NCBI RefSeq assembly: GCF_030552895.1
Contig: NZ_CP130649.1
Coordinates: 496,001-560,000, forward strand
Direction: 5' to 3'
DNA: 64,000 nt
DNA from: Tatumella ptyseos
Lineage (GTDB): Bacteria; Pseudomonadota; Gammaproteobacteria; Enterobacterales; Enterobacteriaceae
In this document: in pieces, positions 17,478-26,364 of the stretch
How the letters are laid out: every line of letters starts with the position of its first letter
Numbering within the stretch: the first letter of the stretch is position 1
Notes under the pieces: generated by a model
Seen by the model: only the letters and a program-made list of their open reading frames with translations
Databases searched by the model: none
What the model was told of the DNA's origin: nothing
Program-made: the position numbers and the translations under genes

Positions 17478-17810
17478 CTGTACTCCTCAATGAGAACGCT
17501 AAAAGGCGCCGACTATAGCAGGTCTTCAGGTGAGGCACTAATGAAGATTAACTCTCTCTTTTTACTAGACTTTTAATTAATTATTCTAATGTGTTGTTGC
17601 TACAGATAATTCTTAACTTAACTTTTTTAAAAAAATTGTTTTTGGTGAAACCTATTTTTAATTTCATAGAGTTATGAGTGTTATTGCGTGAAAAGTGAAA
17701 TTTTTGTTTCTTGATATAATTCAAGCTTGTTCTAGGATTAAAGTTAAGTTTACGGAATACGAAACTTTTCATTAACGTTACGCGACGAGTTTATTTAATT
17801 GAGGTGATTT
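17478..17810. other. 333-bp AT-rich divergent intergenic region
   Basis: This region separates the leftward permease gene from the rightward OmpA/DUF2382 operon. It is very AT-rich, with runs such as TTTTTTAAAAAAA near 17625-17640, as in H-NS-bound or curved promoter DNA. It holds the permease -10 element near the left side and an extended -10 promoter at 17710-17725 for the operon. I see no small gene with a credible ribosome site. Confidence 0.6.
17710..17725 (+). promoter_or_regulatory. Extended -10 promoter flanked by inverted repeat, OmpA/DUF2382 operon
   Basis: The -10 hexamer TATAAT (17715-17720) has the TG of an extended -10 at 17712-17713 and no good -35. The arms CTTGA and TCAAG flank it as an inverted repeat, so a regulator could bind over the -10. 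A transcript from here would have a leader of about 85 nt. Confidence 0.45.
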
Positions 17811-18470
17811 ATGGATAAAAGAACTGACAAGAAACTTGTGGATCCAGTAATTGATCAACAAATTATTAAGCAGAAGAAAGGCAAAGGAATTTGGTGGTTA
17901 CTTCTCGCCATTATCATTATTATTCTCGCGATTTGGTTTAGTACTCAACGAAATAATAATGATGCTGCCCCAGCACCTTCATCCTCTCCGTCAGCGATGT
18001 CACAACCGGCACAGCAACCTGCGGCAACTGATCAGTCAACGCCACCTGCAGCGCCAACAACTGATAACGATAGTGCGTTAACTGCACTGCAGCAATATTA
18101 TGCAGGTGAAGGGAACGACGACAGCCAGTGGATTGATTTGAACCAAGTCAGCTTTGCTACGGGCAATGCTACCCCTACGGTTACTGACGAACAGTCTTTG
18201 AATCAGGTGGCTACTTTAATCAGCCAACACCCTGACCACAGCATTGTTGTGCGTGGCTTTACTGACAGCACTGGTACTGAAGCCATTAACCAACCTTTGT
18301 CGGGACAACGAGCTAACGCCATCAAAGACTGGTTGACTCAGCACGGCGTAGACGGTTCTAAAATTACTATTGACGGCCAAGGTGCAGACCATGCTGTGGC
18401 AAATAATGACACTGCCCAAGGTCGAGATCAAAATCGTCGAGTAGCGATTCAAGTGAAAGCGGCTCAATAA
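17811..18470 (+). CDS. Inner-membrane-anchored OmpA-family protein
   Basis: The 219-residue product has a basic N-terminus, one membrane helix at about residues 27-46, and an Ala/Pro/Ser/Gln-rich linker to about residue 90. A C-terminal OmpA-like peptidoglycan-binding domain follows; its core reads RGFTDSTG...NQPLSGQRA...RDQNRRV. The layout resembles YiaD- or MotB-like proteins that tie a membrane to the cell wall, but here the anchor is an uncleaved helix. The ATG follows GAGGTG. It is the first gene of a three-gene unit with two DUF2382-type genes, with gaps of 20 and 10 bp. This suggests an envelope or desiccation/stress role, by inference. Confidence 0.82.
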   Translation: MDKRTDKKLVDPVIDQQIIKQKKGKGIWWLLLAIIIIILAIWFSTQRNNNDAAPAPSSSPSAMSQPAQQPAATDQSTPPAAPTTDNDSALTALQQYYAGEGNDDSQWIDLNQVSFATGNATPTVTDEQSLNQVATLISQHPDHSIVVRGFTDSTGTEAINQPLSGQRANAIKDWLTQHGVDGSKITIDGQGADHAVANNDTAQGRDQNRRVAIQVKAAQ

Positions 18471-18490
18471 GTTATCGGGGAATAAGTGTG

Positions 18491-18910
18491 ATGAGTTCTG
18501 ATAAGCCACCAGAAATAAATAACACTCCCAATGAACAACCAGAGGAACTCATTATTCCTCTGGTGGAAGAAAGAATTGAAATTGATAAAAAACAAGTAGT
18601 GCAAAGTCAATTTCATGTTGAGAGAAAAACGCAAACCAAGAAAGTCGATATTGACGAGAAGTTAATAAGTCGACAAGCAGAAATAAAACATATTCCTATC
18701 GGGAAATATATTTCTGATATTCCACAGGTACGTGAAGAGAATGGGGTGAAAATCATCCCAATCTTTGAAGAACACATAGAGATCGTAAAGAAAATATATC
18801 TTAAGGAGGAGATTAGAATAGAGAGTCATGAGAGTGTAAATGAATTTAAATCCGAAGAAACGCTGAAATATCAGATTGTTTCACATAAAAGAATATCCAC
18901 CGATAAATGA
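18491..18910 (+). CDS. DUF2382-like protein (small)
   Basis: The 139-residue product is rich in Glu, Lys and Ile and carries the repeating 'IPLVEERIEIDKK...' and 'IPIFEEHIEIVKK' beta-strand pattern of DUF2382 (YsnF/AvaK-related). The two repeats lie near residues 23-50 and 93-115. No signal peptide or membrane helix is seen. The start could equally be a GTG at 18488; GGGGA lies 6-9 bases upstream of the two choices. DUF2382 proteins are tied to general stress and photosystem-related PRC-barrel proteins, with no known biochemical activity. Codon use is AT-richer than its neighbours. Confidence 0.65.
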   Translation: MSSDKPPEINNTPNEQPEELIIPLVEERIEIDKKQVVQSQFHVERKTQTKKVDIDEKLISRQAEIKHIPIGKYISDIPQVREENGVKIIPIFEEHIEIVKKIYLKEEIRIESHESVNEFKSEETLKYQIVSHKRISTDK

Positions 18911-18920
18911 GGTAAAAAAT

Positions 18921-19706
18921 ATGTCTAGCGAAAAAATCGTCACATTATTTGATACAGTTGAACATGCACAAGCGGCTGAACGTAATCTCATTAAAGCTGA
19001 CTTCAAAGAAAGCGATATCAGTGTGATCCATGGTCGTGACCTTGATAGTGACAGCACCGTTTTCAAAGATACGAGTATCTGGAAGCGCCTGTTTGGAAAC
19101 GATGTTGAAGAAGAACACGCAGAGCTGTACAGCGAAGCTCTTCACAAAAATGGTGCCGTGTTAACTGTCGTTGCACATGGCGAAGATGAGCACGCTAAAG
19201 CGCTAGCGATTTTGAATCGCCATCAACTGGTAGACGTACCAGCGAAAGCACGCGGTACAGAAACTGCTGCGGCCCCAGTTGCGCCAACGCCACGTGATAC
19301 TCGTCCACACCTGACGGGTAACGAAACGAAAGACGAAATCCTGCAACTGGCGAAAGAAGAGCTTGAAGTTGGTAAGCGTTTAGTTAAAGAGGGCACTACC
19401 CGCATCCGTCGCTACGTGACAACCGAAGATGTTTCTCAGAAGGTTAACCTACGTGAGCAACACGCTGAAGTGGTACGTAACTCAGTCAACCGTCCGGTGA
19501 CAGGTCAAAACATCGATTGGAGCGAGAAAAGCGTCGTGGTCGACGAGTTGGCTGAGAAGCCAGTCGTTAATAAAACCGCTCACGTTGTAGAAGAAGTTGT
19601 GGTGAAAAAAGTCAACACTAACCACGATGAAGAGATCAAAGATACTGTTCGTCAACAACACGCAGACGTCGAGCGTTTACGTACCGACGAAAATCTGAAG
19701 AAGTAA
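18921..19706 (+). CDS. YsnF-type stress protein: YflT (17M) plus DUF2382 domains
   Basis: The 261-residue product has two parts. Residues 5-95 fit the general stress protein 17M/YflT fold (VTLFDTVEHAQAAERNL). Residues 130-255 form a DUF2382 domain with three 'REQHAEV / EKSVVVDE / VRQQHADV' repeats. It is hydrophilic and cytoplasmic. I choose the ATG at 18921, after GAGGT; a longer reading would overlap the previous gene. It ends the operon, with a strong terminator 9 bp downstream. Homologous pairs are found in plant-associated and desiccation-tolerant bacteria, but the function is unknown. Confidence 0.8.
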   Translation: MSSEKIVTLFDTVEHAQAAERNLIKADFKESDISVIHGRDLDSDSTVFKDTSIWKRLFGNDVEEEHAELYSEALHKNGAVLTVVAHGEDEHAKALAILNRHQLVDVPAKARGTETAAAPVAPTPRDTRPHLTGNETKDEILQLAKEELEVGKRLVKEGTTRIRRYVTTEDVSQKVNLREQHAEVVRNSVNRPVTGQNIDWSEKSVVVDELAEKPVVNKTAHVVEEVVVKKVNTNHDEEIKDTVRQQHADVERLRTDENLKK

Positions 19707-19714
19707 TTTTCAGA

Positions 19715-19745
19715 GAAAAAACCCGGCGAATGCCGGGTTTTTTTA
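19715..19745 (+). terminator. Rho-independent terminator of OmpA/DUF2382 operon
   Basis: ACCCGGC-GAAT-GCCGGGT forms a perfect 7-bp stem with A-run upstream and seven T downstream. Confidence 0.93.
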
Positions 19746-19801
19746 TGTTTCATTATCAAAGTGTAATGTTATCGAAAATCGCGCTGAGTTGACTTGAGAA
19801 A

Positions 19802-19833
19802 TTGCCATCTTGAAATGAGAATAAGTATTCTCA
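19802..19833 (+). promoter_or_regulatory. RND operon promoter with overlapping 18-bp palindromic operator
   Basis: TGAGAATAAGTATTCTCA (19816-19833) is a palindrome with two perfect 8-bp arms and a 2-bp centre. A promoter can be read with TTGCCA (19802-19807) as -35, an 18-bp spacer and TATTCT (19826-19831) as -10, so the palindrome covers the -10. This is the usual position for a TetR-type repressor, and a TetR gene is the last gene of the same operon. Confidence 0.65.
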
Positions 19834-19851
19834 ATTTTAGGGCTGGCCATT

Positions 19852-20982
19852 ATGACACTCAGGTACTCACTACTTTGCATCACACTTTTTCTTACTGGCT
19901 GTGATAATTCCTCACAGAATTCCCAGACGACTTCACCTCTCAGCGTTGAAGTGCTCACGCTTACCACCCAACCAATCACTATCAATGCGGACCTACCCGG
20001 ACGCCTTGCATCCGTGCAACAGGCGGAGGTACGTCCACAAGTTGGAGGGGTCGTTATTAAGCGGCTATTTAAAGAGGGTACCGAAGTTACCGCAGGTCAG
20101 CCGCTCTATCTTATCGATCCAGCGACTTATCAGGCTGCGTTTGAAAAAGCGAATGCCGAATACATTGATAGTCAACGCATCTATCGACGCTACCAACGCT
20201 TAGCGGCTGATCAAGCTGTGAGTCAGCAAGATCTGCAAACCGCGCAATCCACCTATTTACAAGCTAAAGCGGACAGAGATACCGCTAAAGTCAACTTGGG
20301 CTATACCCAAGTGCGGGCCAGTATTTCAGGTCGTATAGGGCGTTCATCTATCACACAGGGGGCGCTAGTCACCTCGGACCAAACCACGGCGTTGGCCACC
20401 ATTACCCAGCTAAATCCTATGTATGTCGATATCACAGAATCGGCTAGCGATATGTTGATGCTTCGCCGGGCCTTTGCCAGTGGGCAACTCGAAAAAGTAG
20501 GCGATAACGCCGCTGGGGTTAAGCTCACACTAGAAGACGGAAGCCAGTATCCACTGACAGGTCGTTTGGACTTTTCAGAAGTACAAGTCGAGGAAGGGAC
20601 GGGGAGTATTACACTACGAGCCACTTTTCCTAATCCAGATGCCATCTTGCTTCCAGGGATGTTTGTGCGCGCTAAAGTCACTCAAGGTGTTACACAGCGG
20701 GGGATCCTTATTCCACAGCGTGCAGTGTTACGCGATAGCCGCAACTTACCCTATGTCTATTTAGTCACTAAAGAGAACAAAGTGGAGCAACGAGAAGTTA
20801 CTTTAGGGCAGATGCAACAAGGCCAATGGCAAGTCACCGCAGGGCTACAAGCAGGTGAGAGGGTTGCAACGAATCATATGCAAGATCTCTCGCAAGGAAA
20901 CAGGGTTAATCCACAATCTACTCAGTCCGCGGCGGCGACGTCCTCTCTTACCCTTTCCACGACTGATAAAGCCGCTCAGTGA
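19852..20982 (+). CDS. RND efflux periplasmic adaptor lipoprotein (AcrA/MexA type)
   Basis: The 376-residue product is the membrane-fusion subunit of a tripartite drug pump. It has a lipoprotein signal with the lipobox LTGC (Cys17), then a biotinyl-lipoyl domain (GRLASVQQAEVRPQVGG), an alpha-helical hairpin (about residues 95-165), and the beta-barrel domain with the LNPMYVDITES segment. It bridges the inner-membrane pump to the outer-membrane channel. It starts the operon; the pump gene begins 15 bp later. Regulation is probably by the TetR protein encoded at the end of the operon, acting at the palindrome upstream. Confidence 0.93.
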   Translation: MTLRYSLLCITLFLTGCDNSSQNSQTTSPLSVEVLTLTTQPITINADLPGRLASVQQAEVRPQVGGVVIKRLFKEGTEVTAGQPLYLIDPATYQAAFEKANAEYIDSQRIYRRYQRLAADQAVSQQDLQTAQSTYLQAKADRDTAKVNLGYTQVRASISGRIGRSSITQGALVTSDQTTALATITQLNPMYVDITESASDMLMLRRAFASGQLEKVGDNAAGVKLTLEDGSQYPLTGRLDFSEVQVEEGTGSITLRATFPNPDAILLPGMFVRAKVTQGVTQRGILIPQRAVLRDSRNLPYVYLVTKENKVEQREVTLGQMQQGQWQVTAGLQAGERVATNHMQDLSQGNRVNPQSTQSAAATSSLTLSTTDKAAQ

Positions 20983-20997
20983 AGGACACTTTAGCTT

Positions 20998-23900
20998 ATG
21001 TCTCGTTTTTTTATTTATAGACCCGTTTTCGCATGGGTCATCGCCATCCTGATGGTCGTGGCCGGTGTGCTCGCGATTCGCGGACTGTCAGTGAATCAAT
21101 ATCCATCTATTGCTCCACCCGCCATTTCGATCAGTATTACTTATCCTGGGGCGAGTGCGGAAACCGTACAAAATACCGCGGTACAGGTCATCGAGCAGCA
21201 ACTGACGGGCATCGATAATCTTCGCTATCTTGAGTCAAACAGTAATAGTGACGGAAGCGCGACCATTATTGCGACCTTCGAACAAGGGACTGATCCAGAT
21301 ATTGCTCAAGTTCAGGTGCAGAATAAGGTATCCGTTGCTGAAACATCGTTACCCGAAGAGGTGACTGAACAAGGTGTAACTGTCGCGAAATACCAATCGA
21401 ACTTTATGATGGTGATTGGTTTAGTATCGAAAGATGGCAAATTATCGGATGCTGACTTAGGCGATTTATTGGTCTCTAAATTAGAAGATCCTATTGCACG
21501 AACCAAAGGGGTCGGCGACTTTATGGTGATGGGATCTGAGTACGCGATGCGCGTATGGATGGATCCTAGTAAACTGTTTAAATATGGTTTAATGCCGAGT
21601 GACCTTTCTACTGCCATCGAAAGCCAAAATACCCAAGTCTCCTCCGGTAAAGTCGGTGGATTACCAACGGCGCCAGGGACGCAATACAGTGCTACCGTGA
21701 TAGGGAAAACCCGCCTCAACTCGGCTGAACAATTTCGTAATATTTTATTAAAAGTGAATAGTGACGGCTCGCAGATACGTCTTAAGGATGTCGCCAACGT
21801 CGATTTAGGACCCGAGGATTATAGTATCTCCTCTACTTATAACGGCAAACCTTCTGTCGGGATGGCATTACGTTTAGCGACTGGTGCCAACCTACTGGAT
21901 ACCGTAACGCGAGTTAGGGCAACCGTCGATCAGCTCAAAGGCTCGCTTCCTCCAGGTGTGGAGCTAGTCCTTCCCTATGATACTTCCCCTGTCGTAAGTG
22001 CGTCGATTCATGAAGTAGTGAAAACCCTTGTCGAAGCAATCATATTGGTTTTCTTTGTCATGTTAGTTTTCTTACAAAATCTCCGTGCCACAATGATCAC
22101 TACATTGGTCGTTCCTGTCGTATTGATGGGTACGTTTTGCGTGCTGTACCTATTTGGCTATTCTATTAACACCTTGTCGATGTTCGGAATGGTTCTGGCC
22201 ATTGGTTTGCTCGTGGACGATGCCATTGTAGTGGTTGAAAACGTAGAAAGGGTGATGGAGGAGGAAGGCCTCTCACCACAAGCAGCCACGCTAAAATCGA
22301 TGCAGGAAGTGCAAGGAGCGCTATTTGGTATTGCATTGGTGCTCAGTGCCGTACTGTTACCGATGGCCTTCTTTGGTGGCTCTACTGGAATAATCTATCG
22401 CCAATTTTCGATTACTATCGTTTCAGCCATGGTACTGTCGGTATTAACGGCGCTGATTTTTACCCCCGCATTATGCGCCACCTTATTGAAGCCGGTTGAC
22501 CCGCAAAAAAAGCAGCGTGGGATTGCTGGGATATTTAACCGTTCTTTTGAACGAAGCACAGAGGCTTACACCCGCAGTGTGGGAGGGGTCATCAAGCGCC
22601 GTTCGTTATTTATCTGTCTCTATCTGGGCCTGGTTGCGGGGACTGTGTATCTATTTATCTCTCTGCCGTCCACTTTTCTACCTGAGGAAGACCAAGCCGT
22701 TTTAATGGTCCAAGCGACCTTGCCGCAAAATGCCTCAGCCGAACGCACGCAAGCTGTGATTAAGCAGATTAATGATTACTTTTTAACCCAAGAAAAAGGC
22801 AATGTTGATTCTGTCTTTGCCGCGAATGGCTTTAGTTTTGCTGGGCGTGGGCAAAATGGCGCCATTGCGTTCGTTAAATTAAAACTATGGCAAGACCGAC
22901 CCAGCGCTCAACAAAAAGTTCCAGCCATTGCGGCGCGTGCCATGGCGCATTTTGCGCAAAATGGTTTGGCTAAGATTATCGTGATGGTTCCGCCAGCGGT
23001 GATGGAGTTAGGCAATAGTAGCGGGTTTGATATGTACCTTGAGGATCAGGGGAACCAAGGTCATGCCGCATTGATGCAGGCGATGCAGCAGTTTCTGACA
23101 ATGGCGAATAAGGATCCCCGTTTATCAATGGTCAGACATAACGGTATGGATGATGAAGCCCAATATCAACTTTCTATTGATGAAGAAAAAGCGCAAGCCG
23201 ACGGTCTTTCGGAAAGTGATATCAACAGTACGCTGTCAGCTGCTTGGGGTAGCAGCTATGTTAATCAGTTCTTATACAATGGTCGGGTAAAAAATGTCTA
23301 TCTCCAAGGCCGAGCGACAGCCCGTATTACTCCAGAGGACCTCAATAAGTGGTATGTCCGTAATAGTAGCGATGAGATGGTGCCCTTTTCTGCATTTGGC
23401 GGCGGCTACTGGACGATGGGTTCACCACGTTATGAACGATTCAACGGCGTTTCGGCGGTCAATATTCAAGGCTCACCTGCAGATGGCTACAGCAGCAGTG
23501 ATGCCGTAAAAGCGGTGGAGGAGATTGCGGCGAAGCTTCCTAAAGGTTATACCATCGCTTGGCACGGCCTCTCCTATGAGGAACAAGCCTCAGGCAGTCA
23601 GACACCACTACTCTACGGCTTATCAGTACTAATCGTCTTTCTCTGTTTAGCGGCACTCTATGAGAGTTGGTCCGTACCTTTTGCCGTACTACTTGTGGTC
23701 CCGCTCGGTATCATCGGTACCGTGACGGCTGTGATGCTCAGGGATATTGCGAATGATGTGTTCTTCCAAGTAGGACTATTAACTACAGTGGGGCTAGCAG
23801 CGAAGAACGCCATCTTGATTATCGAATTTGCAAAAGAGCTTAATGAACAAGGGCGGGGCGTAGTAGAGGCTGCCGTGGAGGCTGCTCGTTTACGTATTCG

Positions 23901-24132
23901 ACCTATTATTATGACCTCAATGGCCTTTATTCTGGGCGTATTGCCCTTAACGATATCTAATGGAGCGGGTGCAGGAAGTCAACACTCTATCGGGACCGCG
24001 GTCATTGGTGGGATGCTATCGGCCACTTTCCTCGCCATTTTTATGGTACCGCTATTTTATGTGCTCGTTGTCTCCCTTACCCAAAAAATCACTCGTACCC
24101 TCAGTGCAACGAAGGAACACCCTCATGAATAA
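20998..24132 (+). CDS. RND multidrug efflux transporter (AcrB/MexB type, HAE1)
   Basis: The 1044-residue product has the full HAE1 architecture: 12 membrane helices and two large periplasmic loops. The proton-relay aspartates appear as GLLVDDAIVVVENV in helix 4, near residue 405. The second-half motif GLAAKNAILIIEFAK is also present. As a trimer it takes amphiphilic drugs, bile-salt-like compounds or plant phenolics from the periplasm and inner leaflet and exports them by proton exchange. The ATG has AAGGA 14 bases upstream. It overlaps the next gene by 8 bp. The operon carries its own outer-membrane channel gene, unlike E. coli acrAB, so the pump need not depend on TolC. Confidence 0.95.
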   Translation: MSRFFIYRPVFAWVIAILMVVAGVLAIRGLSVNQYPSIAPPAISISITYPGASAETVQNTAVQVIEQQLTGIDNLRYLESNSNSDGSATIIATFEQGTDPDIAQVQVQNKVSVAETSLPEEVTEQGVTVAKYQSNFMMVIGLVSKDGKLSDADLGDLLVSKLEDPIARTKGVGDFMVMGSEYAMRVWMDPSKLFKYGLMPSDLSTAIESQNTQVSSGKVGGLPTAPGTQYSATVIGKTRLNSAEQFRNILLKVNSDGSQIRLKDVANVDLGPEDYSISSTYNGKPSVGMALRLATGANLLDTVTRVRATVDQLKGSLPPGVELVLPYDTSPVVSASIHEVVKTLVEAIILVFFVMLVFLQNLRATMITTLVVPVVLMGTFCVLYLFGYSINTLSMFGMVLAIGLLVDDAIVVVENVERVMEEEGLSPQAATLKSMQEVQGALFGIALVLSAVLLPMAFFGGSTGIIYRQFSITIVSAMVLSVLTALIFTPALCATLLKPVDPQKKQRGIAGIFNRSFERSTEAYTRSVGGVIKRRSLFICLYLGLVAGTVYLFISLPSTFLPEEDQAVLMVQATLPQNASAERTQAVIKQINDYFLTQEKGNVDSVFAANGFSFAGRGQNGAIAFVKLKLWQDRPSAQQKVPAIAARAMAHFAQNGLAKIIVMVPPAVMELGNSSGFDMYLEDQGNQGHAALMQAMQQFLTMANKDPRLSMVRHNGMDDEAQYQLSIDEEKAQADGLSESDINSTLSAAWGSSYVNQFLYNGRVKNVYLQGRATARITPEDLNKWYVRNSSDEMVPFSAFGGGYWTMGSPRYERFNGVSAVNIQGSPADGYSSSDAVKAVEEIAAKLPKGYTIAWHGLSYEEQASGSQTPLLYGLSVLIVFLCLAALYESWSVPFAVLLVVPLGIIGTVTAVMLRDIANDVFFQVGLLTTVGLAAKNAILIIEFAKELNEQGRGVVEAAVEAARLRIRPIIMTSMAFILGVLPLTISNGAGAGSQHSIGTAVIGGMLSATFLAIFMVPLFYVLVVSLTQKITRTLSATKEHPHE

Positions 24133-25525
24133 TCGTAACTCGCTATACCGTTTAAGCATGGTGAGTCTGTTACTGGTCGGTGGGTGTAATTTAGCGCCCC
24201 ACTATCAACGGCCTACAGCCCCCATTACGCCGCAGTGGCAAGAACCCTCGACCCAAGGAGCAAAAGCTTCATCGTTGGCATGGTCTCAATTCTTCACTGA
24301 TCCTAAGCTACAACAGTTAATTCGCTTAGCTTTAGAGAATAACCGTGATTTACGAGTGGCTGCATTAAACGTTGAAGGGGCACGGGCGCAATTAGGCATT
24401 ACACAAGCGGACCTGTTACCGTCGGTAACTGGCACGTTGACTAAGACAGCGGAACATTTACCGGCTAATCTTTATTCTACGCAAAGTAGTGGACCAGTTA
24501 CTTACCAACAATATGAAGCGACAGCTTCGGCAAGCTGGGAGCTCGATTTTTTTGGTAAATTACGTAATCTGCGTGAACAGGCACTGGAAGAATATTTGAA
24601 TTATCAAGCGACGCAACAAGCGACGCAACTCTCATTGGTGGCTCAAGTCGTTAGCGCTTATATTACCTTGGCAGCGGATAATGATTTACACCAAGTGGCG
24701 ATCGATACGGTCACTAGCCAACAATACTCCTATAAGATAGTCCAAGAAAGGCTGGCTGCAGGGGTTGTCACCGAGCAAGATCTTTTACAATCTCGCACTG
24801 CACTAGAGAGTGCCCAAGCAGATATTGTGCAATACGATCGCGATCGCCGACAGGCGGCTTATGCATTACAACTGTTGTTAGGCACCACCTTACCTCATCA
24901 GATTGCCTCGCAAGCAAGCTTAGCATCGATGCAAGTTTTCCCTGCGCTCAGTAGTGAATTACCTTCCAGTGTGTTAACGCGCCGTCCCGATATTCTGGCT
25001 GCTGAACATACCTTGAAAGCGGCCAATGCAAATATCGGTGTGGCCCGTGCAGCGTTCTTTCCGTCGATCTCTCTCACGGCGTCCGGTGGTAGTTTATCGA
25101 GTAGCCTCTCATCCTTATTGGGTGCGGGGACCGGGGGCTGGACTTTTGTTCCAACGCTCTCGCTTCCTCTTTTTGAAGGTGGCAAGAATAAGGCTACACT
25201 CGATCTCGCGAAGGTGACGGCACGCAGTGATATTGCGGCTTACGAAAAAGCTATTCAGGTTGCTTTCCAAGAGGTCTCCGATGCATTGGTGGGCAAAGAG
25301 ACCTATCAGCAAGAAGTGGGGATACGTGCAGCGGATGTCGCCACCAATCAACGCTATTACAGTCTTGCACAGCGACGTTATCAAGAAGGCCTTGACGGAT
25401 ATCTTGATGTACTGACGGCCCAGCGTTCTTTATACTCGGCGAAACAGTCCTATTTAACCGTGCTTTCAGCCTCCCTGACTCAGCAAGTGACTTTATATAA
25501 AGTGTTAGGAGGCGGATGGCGCTAG
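24125..25525 (+). CDS. RND outer-membrane channel lipoprotein (OprM/NodT family)
   Basis: The 466-residue product begins with a lipoprotein signal (lipobox LVGGC, Cys21), then the NodT-family opening NLAPHYQRP. Two outer-membrane efflux protein repeats follow, each with long coiled-coil helices. The motif RRPDILAAEHTL near residue 290 is typical. I start it at the ATG at 24125, which overlaps the pump stop codon as ATGAATAA and follows AAGGAA; an upstream in-frame start would run through the pump gene. It forms the trimeric outer-membrane tunnel for this pump. Confidence 0.93.
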   Translation: MNNRNSLYRLSMVSLLLVGGCNLAPHYQRPTAPITPQWQEPSTQGAKASSLAWSQFFTDPKLQQLIRLALENNRDLRVAALNVEGARAQLGITQADLLPSVTGTLTKTAEHLPANLYSTQSSGPVTYQQYEATASASWELDFFGKLRNLREQALEEYLNYQATQQATQLSLVAQVVSAYITLAADNDLHQVAIDTVTSQQYSYKIVQERLAAGVVTEQDLLQSRTALESAQADIVQYDRDRRQAAYALQLLLGTTLPHQIASQASLASMQVFPALSSELPSSVLTRRPDILAAEHTLKAANANIGVARAAFFPSISLTASGGSLSSSLSSLLGAGTGGWTFVPTLSLPLFEGGKNKATLDLAKVTARSDIAAYEKAIQVAFQEVSDALVGKETYQQEVGIRAADVATNQRYYSLAQRRYQEGLDGYLDVLTAQRSLYSAKQSYLTVLSASLTQQVTLYKVLGGGWR

Positions 25526-25555
25526 GTGGCTTAGCTACTAAGGAAATTCTTTACC

Positions 25556-26155
25556 ATGACGGAAACTAGAGCGTTATCAGCTCGCCAACAACTGCGCAAG
25601 GATGCGTTAATTGATATTGCTCGCAAAAGCTTTCAACAAAATGGGTTACATGGCACAACCTTAGCGGTAATCGCAAAAGACTCGACACTTAGTGTTGGGC
25701 AAATTTACCGTATTTTTCTAAACAAAGAAGAAATTGTTGAGGCGGTGGTAAACCAGATTGTGAGTGAAAGGGTGGCGCAATTTTTAGAGCAGAATCACGA
25801 TTTGGAACAAAAAGCAGTGCTGTTGGCCAATGCGTTACCGCCTACAGATAGTCGACGGTTAGATGACGCGCTGTTAATGGAAATTAATGCGGAGTCGCTG
25901 CGTAATCCGCGGTTGTTGGCTATTTTACAACGGGCCGATCAGAAAATGAAAACCGAAGCGATCCGGATGATCCGTCGACATTTGCCGCACGTCAGTGAAG
26001 AGGCGTTAGCCGATAGCTCTGAACTGATTGCAATCATTGTTGAGGGGGTCGCCTTTCGTCGTCTCTACGAACAAACCCCGGCGCAGCGTGAGCGCCTGTT
26101 GCAATGGTATAAGTCTTTATTTCTGGAGATTAATGCGGCTGCACTATCGAAGTGA
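25556..26155 (+). CDS. TetR-family regulator of the RND operon
   Basis: The 199-residue product has an N-terminal helix-turn-helix domain at about residues 10-60 (ALIDIARKSFQQNG...TLAVIAKDS...GQIYRIF), followed by an all-helical ligand domain. It lies 30 bp after the channel gene in the same direction, with AAGGAAA before the ATG. Being last in the operon is less usual than the divergent layout of AcrR or TtgR. Binding at the 18-bp palindrome at 19816-19833 would give negative autoregulation of the whole operon. That link is inferred from position and site symmetry. Confidence 0.85.
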   Translation: MTETRALSARQQLRKDALIDIARKSFQQNGLHGTTLAVIAKDSTLSVGQIYRIFLNKEEIVEAVVNQIVSERVAQFLEQNHDLEQKAVLLANALPPTDSRRLDDALLMEINAESLRNPRLLAILQRADQKMKTEAIRMIRRHLPHVSEEALADSSELIAIIVEGVAFRRLYEQTPAQRERLLQWYKSLFLEINAAALSK

Positions 26156-26364
26156 GTTGCCATGCTTTGGTGCAGGGGAAGGCATAATGCCTAATCATCG
26201 TGCAACGCTTCCTAACTTGTAAGAGAAATTATCGTTGTCTTTGGTATTTTAGTTTCATAATTAATGCTTATATTTCAAATGATTATTTTTTAATAGCTTA
26301 GATGGCGAGGATTTGGCCTGGAAATTGCAAAAAAAATTTCATTGCAACTTTTGGAGCCAAGACC

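Noticed and set aside
17581..17772. 63-codon minus-strand open frame in the divergent intergenic region
   Set aside because: It lacks a ribosome site and is low-complexity, AT-driven sequence that overlaps the likely promoter of the OmpA/DUF2382 operon.
19816..19833. Fur box reading of the RND palindrome
   Set aside because: Fur sites have a 7-1-7 pattern with an odd centre and GATAAT-type repeats. This palindrome is 8-2-8 and lies before an efflux operon with its own TetR gene.
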